Under the pieces are notes generated by a model. That model was not told the origin of the DNA. It made no database searches and was given only the letters and a program-made list of their open reading frames with translations. Of a stretch of 5,494 nucleotides of DNA, positions 4,469-5,494 are shown one piece after another. Origin of the DNA: Candidatus Heimdallarchaeota archaeon (GTDB lineage: Archaea; Asgardarchaeota; Heimdallarchaeia; Heimdallarchaeales; Heimdallarchaeaceae); the NCBI GenBank assembly GCA_016839875.1, contig JAEOTK010000372.1, positions 1 to 5,494 of the forward strand, written 5' to 3'. Position numbers and translations under genes: made by a program. Positions within the stretch are counted from its first letter, which is position 1. Every line of letters starts with the position of its first letter.

Positions 4469-5335
4469 ATGGTCAATCTTGAACCAATTACTGAACATGT
4501 TGCTGTTGCTACGATGATCGATAGTGGAACACGTTCATGTGTTCTAGGTGGGATTGCTTTAGAAAATTACTCAATAGCAGTCGAAACTGGAGATTCATTA
4601 GAAGTAGGACTGGAGCTGAGAAAACGTTTAGAATCACATTTCAACTTACCAGTCAAGTATCTATTTCTTACTCACACACATGGAGACCATAGAAATGGTA
4701 AAGATGCTTTTAACGATACAACACTAATTGTTAGTAAAAAATGTCTAGATAACATGCCAAAGAGTATTAGCTTCAAAAAATGGTCTGTAGAAGCTTTTGA
4801 AGAGAAATATATACTTGAAGACAATGAGTATAGAGTAGAATTCCATCATGTTGCAGGGCATAGTATAGGTTCAAGTGTAGTTTATTATCAGAATGAAAGA
4901 GTGCTTTTTGCTGGAGACATTTTCATCACTGAACCAATCAATTTTGGTCTTCCTTTCATGGGATTTTACCAAAACAAACCAAGAAGAACAGGAAATCCTG
5001 AAGAATATCTAGCAGCTTTTGCTAGATTCAAGAAAATGGATATCAATGCAATTGTTCCGGGACATGGAAATGTTATCACTAATCCACAGGAGTATTTAGA
5101 TGAACAAATCTCATTTTTCAATTCTTTGAAGACAGTATATGTTTCAGAAATTGAGAATGGTAAAAGTCTTGAAGAGATAGAACTACCTAGATTGAAACCT
5201 ATAGAAAGAGCACATGAAATCATTGAAGCTAAGTCTAAGAAAAGTTATGCACTTCGATTTTTAGATAACTATTTGGATTGGATTAAGAAGAGTTTCTATA
5301 ATTATTATAGTGGGAAATTCGATGAATTACAGTAA
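4469..5335 (+). CDS. Metallo-beta-lactamase-fold hydrolase (glyoxalase II-like)
   Basis: The 288-residue protein has the full metal-binding set of the metallo-beta-lactamase superfamily. HTHGDH gives H69, H71, D73 and H74. H131 lies in AGHSIGS, D150 in LFAGD, and H199 in VPGHG. This predicts a two-metal (zinc or iron) hydrolase of the glyoxalase II or lactonase/thioesterase kind rather than a lactamase. The core ends near residue 205. The remaining C-terminal part (about 206-288) is helical and charged, with an aromatic tail (DNYLDWIKKSFYNYY), and probably forms a substrate or dimer lid. No signal peptide is seen, so it is cytoplasmic. ATG 4469 is supported by the TATA-like box about 33 nt before it. 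Its last codons overlap the methyltransferase reading frame, or lie right beside its start, so the two are probably co-transcribed. The substrate is unknown. The family is secure, the specific reaction is not. Confidence 0.9.
   Translation: MVNLEPITEHVAVATMIDSGTRSCVLGGIALENYSIAVETGDSLEVGLELRKRLESHFNLPVKYLFLTHTHGDHRNGKDAFNDTTLIVSKKCLDNMPKSISFKKWSVEAFEEKYILEDNEYRVEFHHVAGHSIGSSVVYYQNERVLFAGDIFITEPINFGLPFMGFYQNKPRRTGNPEEYLAAFARFKKMDINAIVPGHGNVITNPQEYLDEQISFFNSLKTVYVSEIENGKSLEEIELPRLKPIERAHEIIEAKSKKSYALRFLDNYLDWIKKSFYNYYSGKFDELQ
5296..5310. promoter_or_regulatory. Perfect 15-bp palindrome near the end of the metallo-hydrolase gene
   Basis: CTATAAT-T-ATTATAG lies inside codons for the SFYNYYS tail. 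Its centre is about 34 nt before the methyltransferase ATG at 5337 and 19 nt before the ATG at 5322. It is TATA-like in both directions, so it could serve as an internal promoter for the methyltransferase, in which case the start would be 5337. It may also be chance within Tyr- and Asn-rich codons. Confidence 0.25.
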
Positions 5336-5494
5336 TATGGATTCTCAGACTGAAGAAGATATTAGAAATATTACTAGATTAGTTGATATTGAAAATAAAT
5401 CAATTCTAGAGCTAGGTTGTGGAACTGGTAGAATTACATTCGCAATTGCTGATAAAGTTCATGAGCTGATATCAATAGATATTGATACTAAAGA
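5322..5494 (+). CDS. Class I SAM-dependent methyltransferase, N-terminal part (truncated by window edge)
   Basis: The frame from ATG 5322 shows 57 codons before the right edge. Residues 28-39 (ILELGCGTGRIT) are motif I of class I methyltransferases, the glycine-rich loop that binds S-adenosylmethionine. The next strand, LISIDID (49-55), ends in acidic residues of the kind that hold the SAM ribose. The preceding helix (about 8-22, SQTEEDIRNITRLVD) is typical. The acceptor cannot be told because the substrate domain lies outside the window. ATG 5322 overlaps the hydrolase stop by 14 nt and has weak GGGA (5312-5315) before it. ATG 5337, in the same frame and just after the hydrolase stop, is equally possible and would remove five residues. 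Either way it directly follows the hydrolase on the same strand, implying translational coupling or a shared transcript. Confidence 0.88.
   Translation, partial: MNYSNMDSQTEEDIRNITRLVDIENKSILELGCGTGRITFAIADKVHELISIDIDTK

Noticed and set aside
4966..5223. Minus-strand open frame inside the metallo-hydrolase gene
   Set aside because: It is a shadow of a gene with a complete metal-binding set.
1..5494. CRISPR array, tRNA/rRNA, insertion sequence or toxin-antitoxin pair
   Set aside because: No regularly spaced direct repeats, cloverleaf or rRNA-like segments, transposase motifs or paired small toxin-like genes were seen. The small genes are separately promoted membrane proteins.

Overview
The window looks like chromosomal DNA from an AT-rich archaeon. 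The evidence is archaeal promoter architecture (BRE/TATA-like boxes about 21-33 nt before start codons, several implying leaderless or nearly leaderless mRNAs), a large Lrp/AsnC-type regulator, an archaeal-style iron-sulfur flavoprotein, and T-run terminators. The gene mix is compatible with an Asgard (Promethearchaeota) or other uncultivated mesophilic lineage. I cannot fix the lineage from sequence alone.

Layout. (1) Bases 1-186, minus strand: the first 62 codons of a flavoenzyme resembling 3-oxosteroid 1-dehydrogenase, cut by the window edge. (2) Bases 187-306: a divergent promoter region with a long inverted repeat over a TATA box. (3) About 307-873, plus strand: a four-helix membrane protein of unknown function, followed by a T-run terminator. 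(4) Bases 920-2705, minus strand: three separately promoted genes, namely a small zinc-finger membrane protein, a double-length Lrp/AsnC-like regulator with two winged helix-turn-helix domains, and a three-helix membrane protein. (5) Bases 2706-2860: a 155-bp divergent regulatory region with three inverted repeats. (6) Bases 2861-5494, plus strand: an iron-sulfur flavoprotein, a HAD phosphatase, a metallo-beta-lactamase-fold hydrolase, and the start of a SAM-dependent methyltransferase that overlaps the hydrolase.

How the genes may work together. No complete known pathway is present. The plus-strand run is a set of small-molecule enzymes (flavin/Fe-S redox, phosphatase, metallohydrolase, methyltransferase). 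Apart from the hydrolase-methyltransferase overlap, each gene seems to have its own promoter. The regulator lies one gene away from the palindrome-rich divergent region, so it is a natural candidate to bind there, but this is inference.

The most notable points are the regulator with internal duplication, the palindromes abutting opposing TATA boxes at 2742-2820, and the inverted repeat at 246-273, which argues that the first membrane-protein gene starts later than its longest reading frame. I see no mobile element, CRISPR array, rRNA or tRNA, and no obvious new multigene defence or biosynthetic system. No gap between genes exceeds 300 bases.
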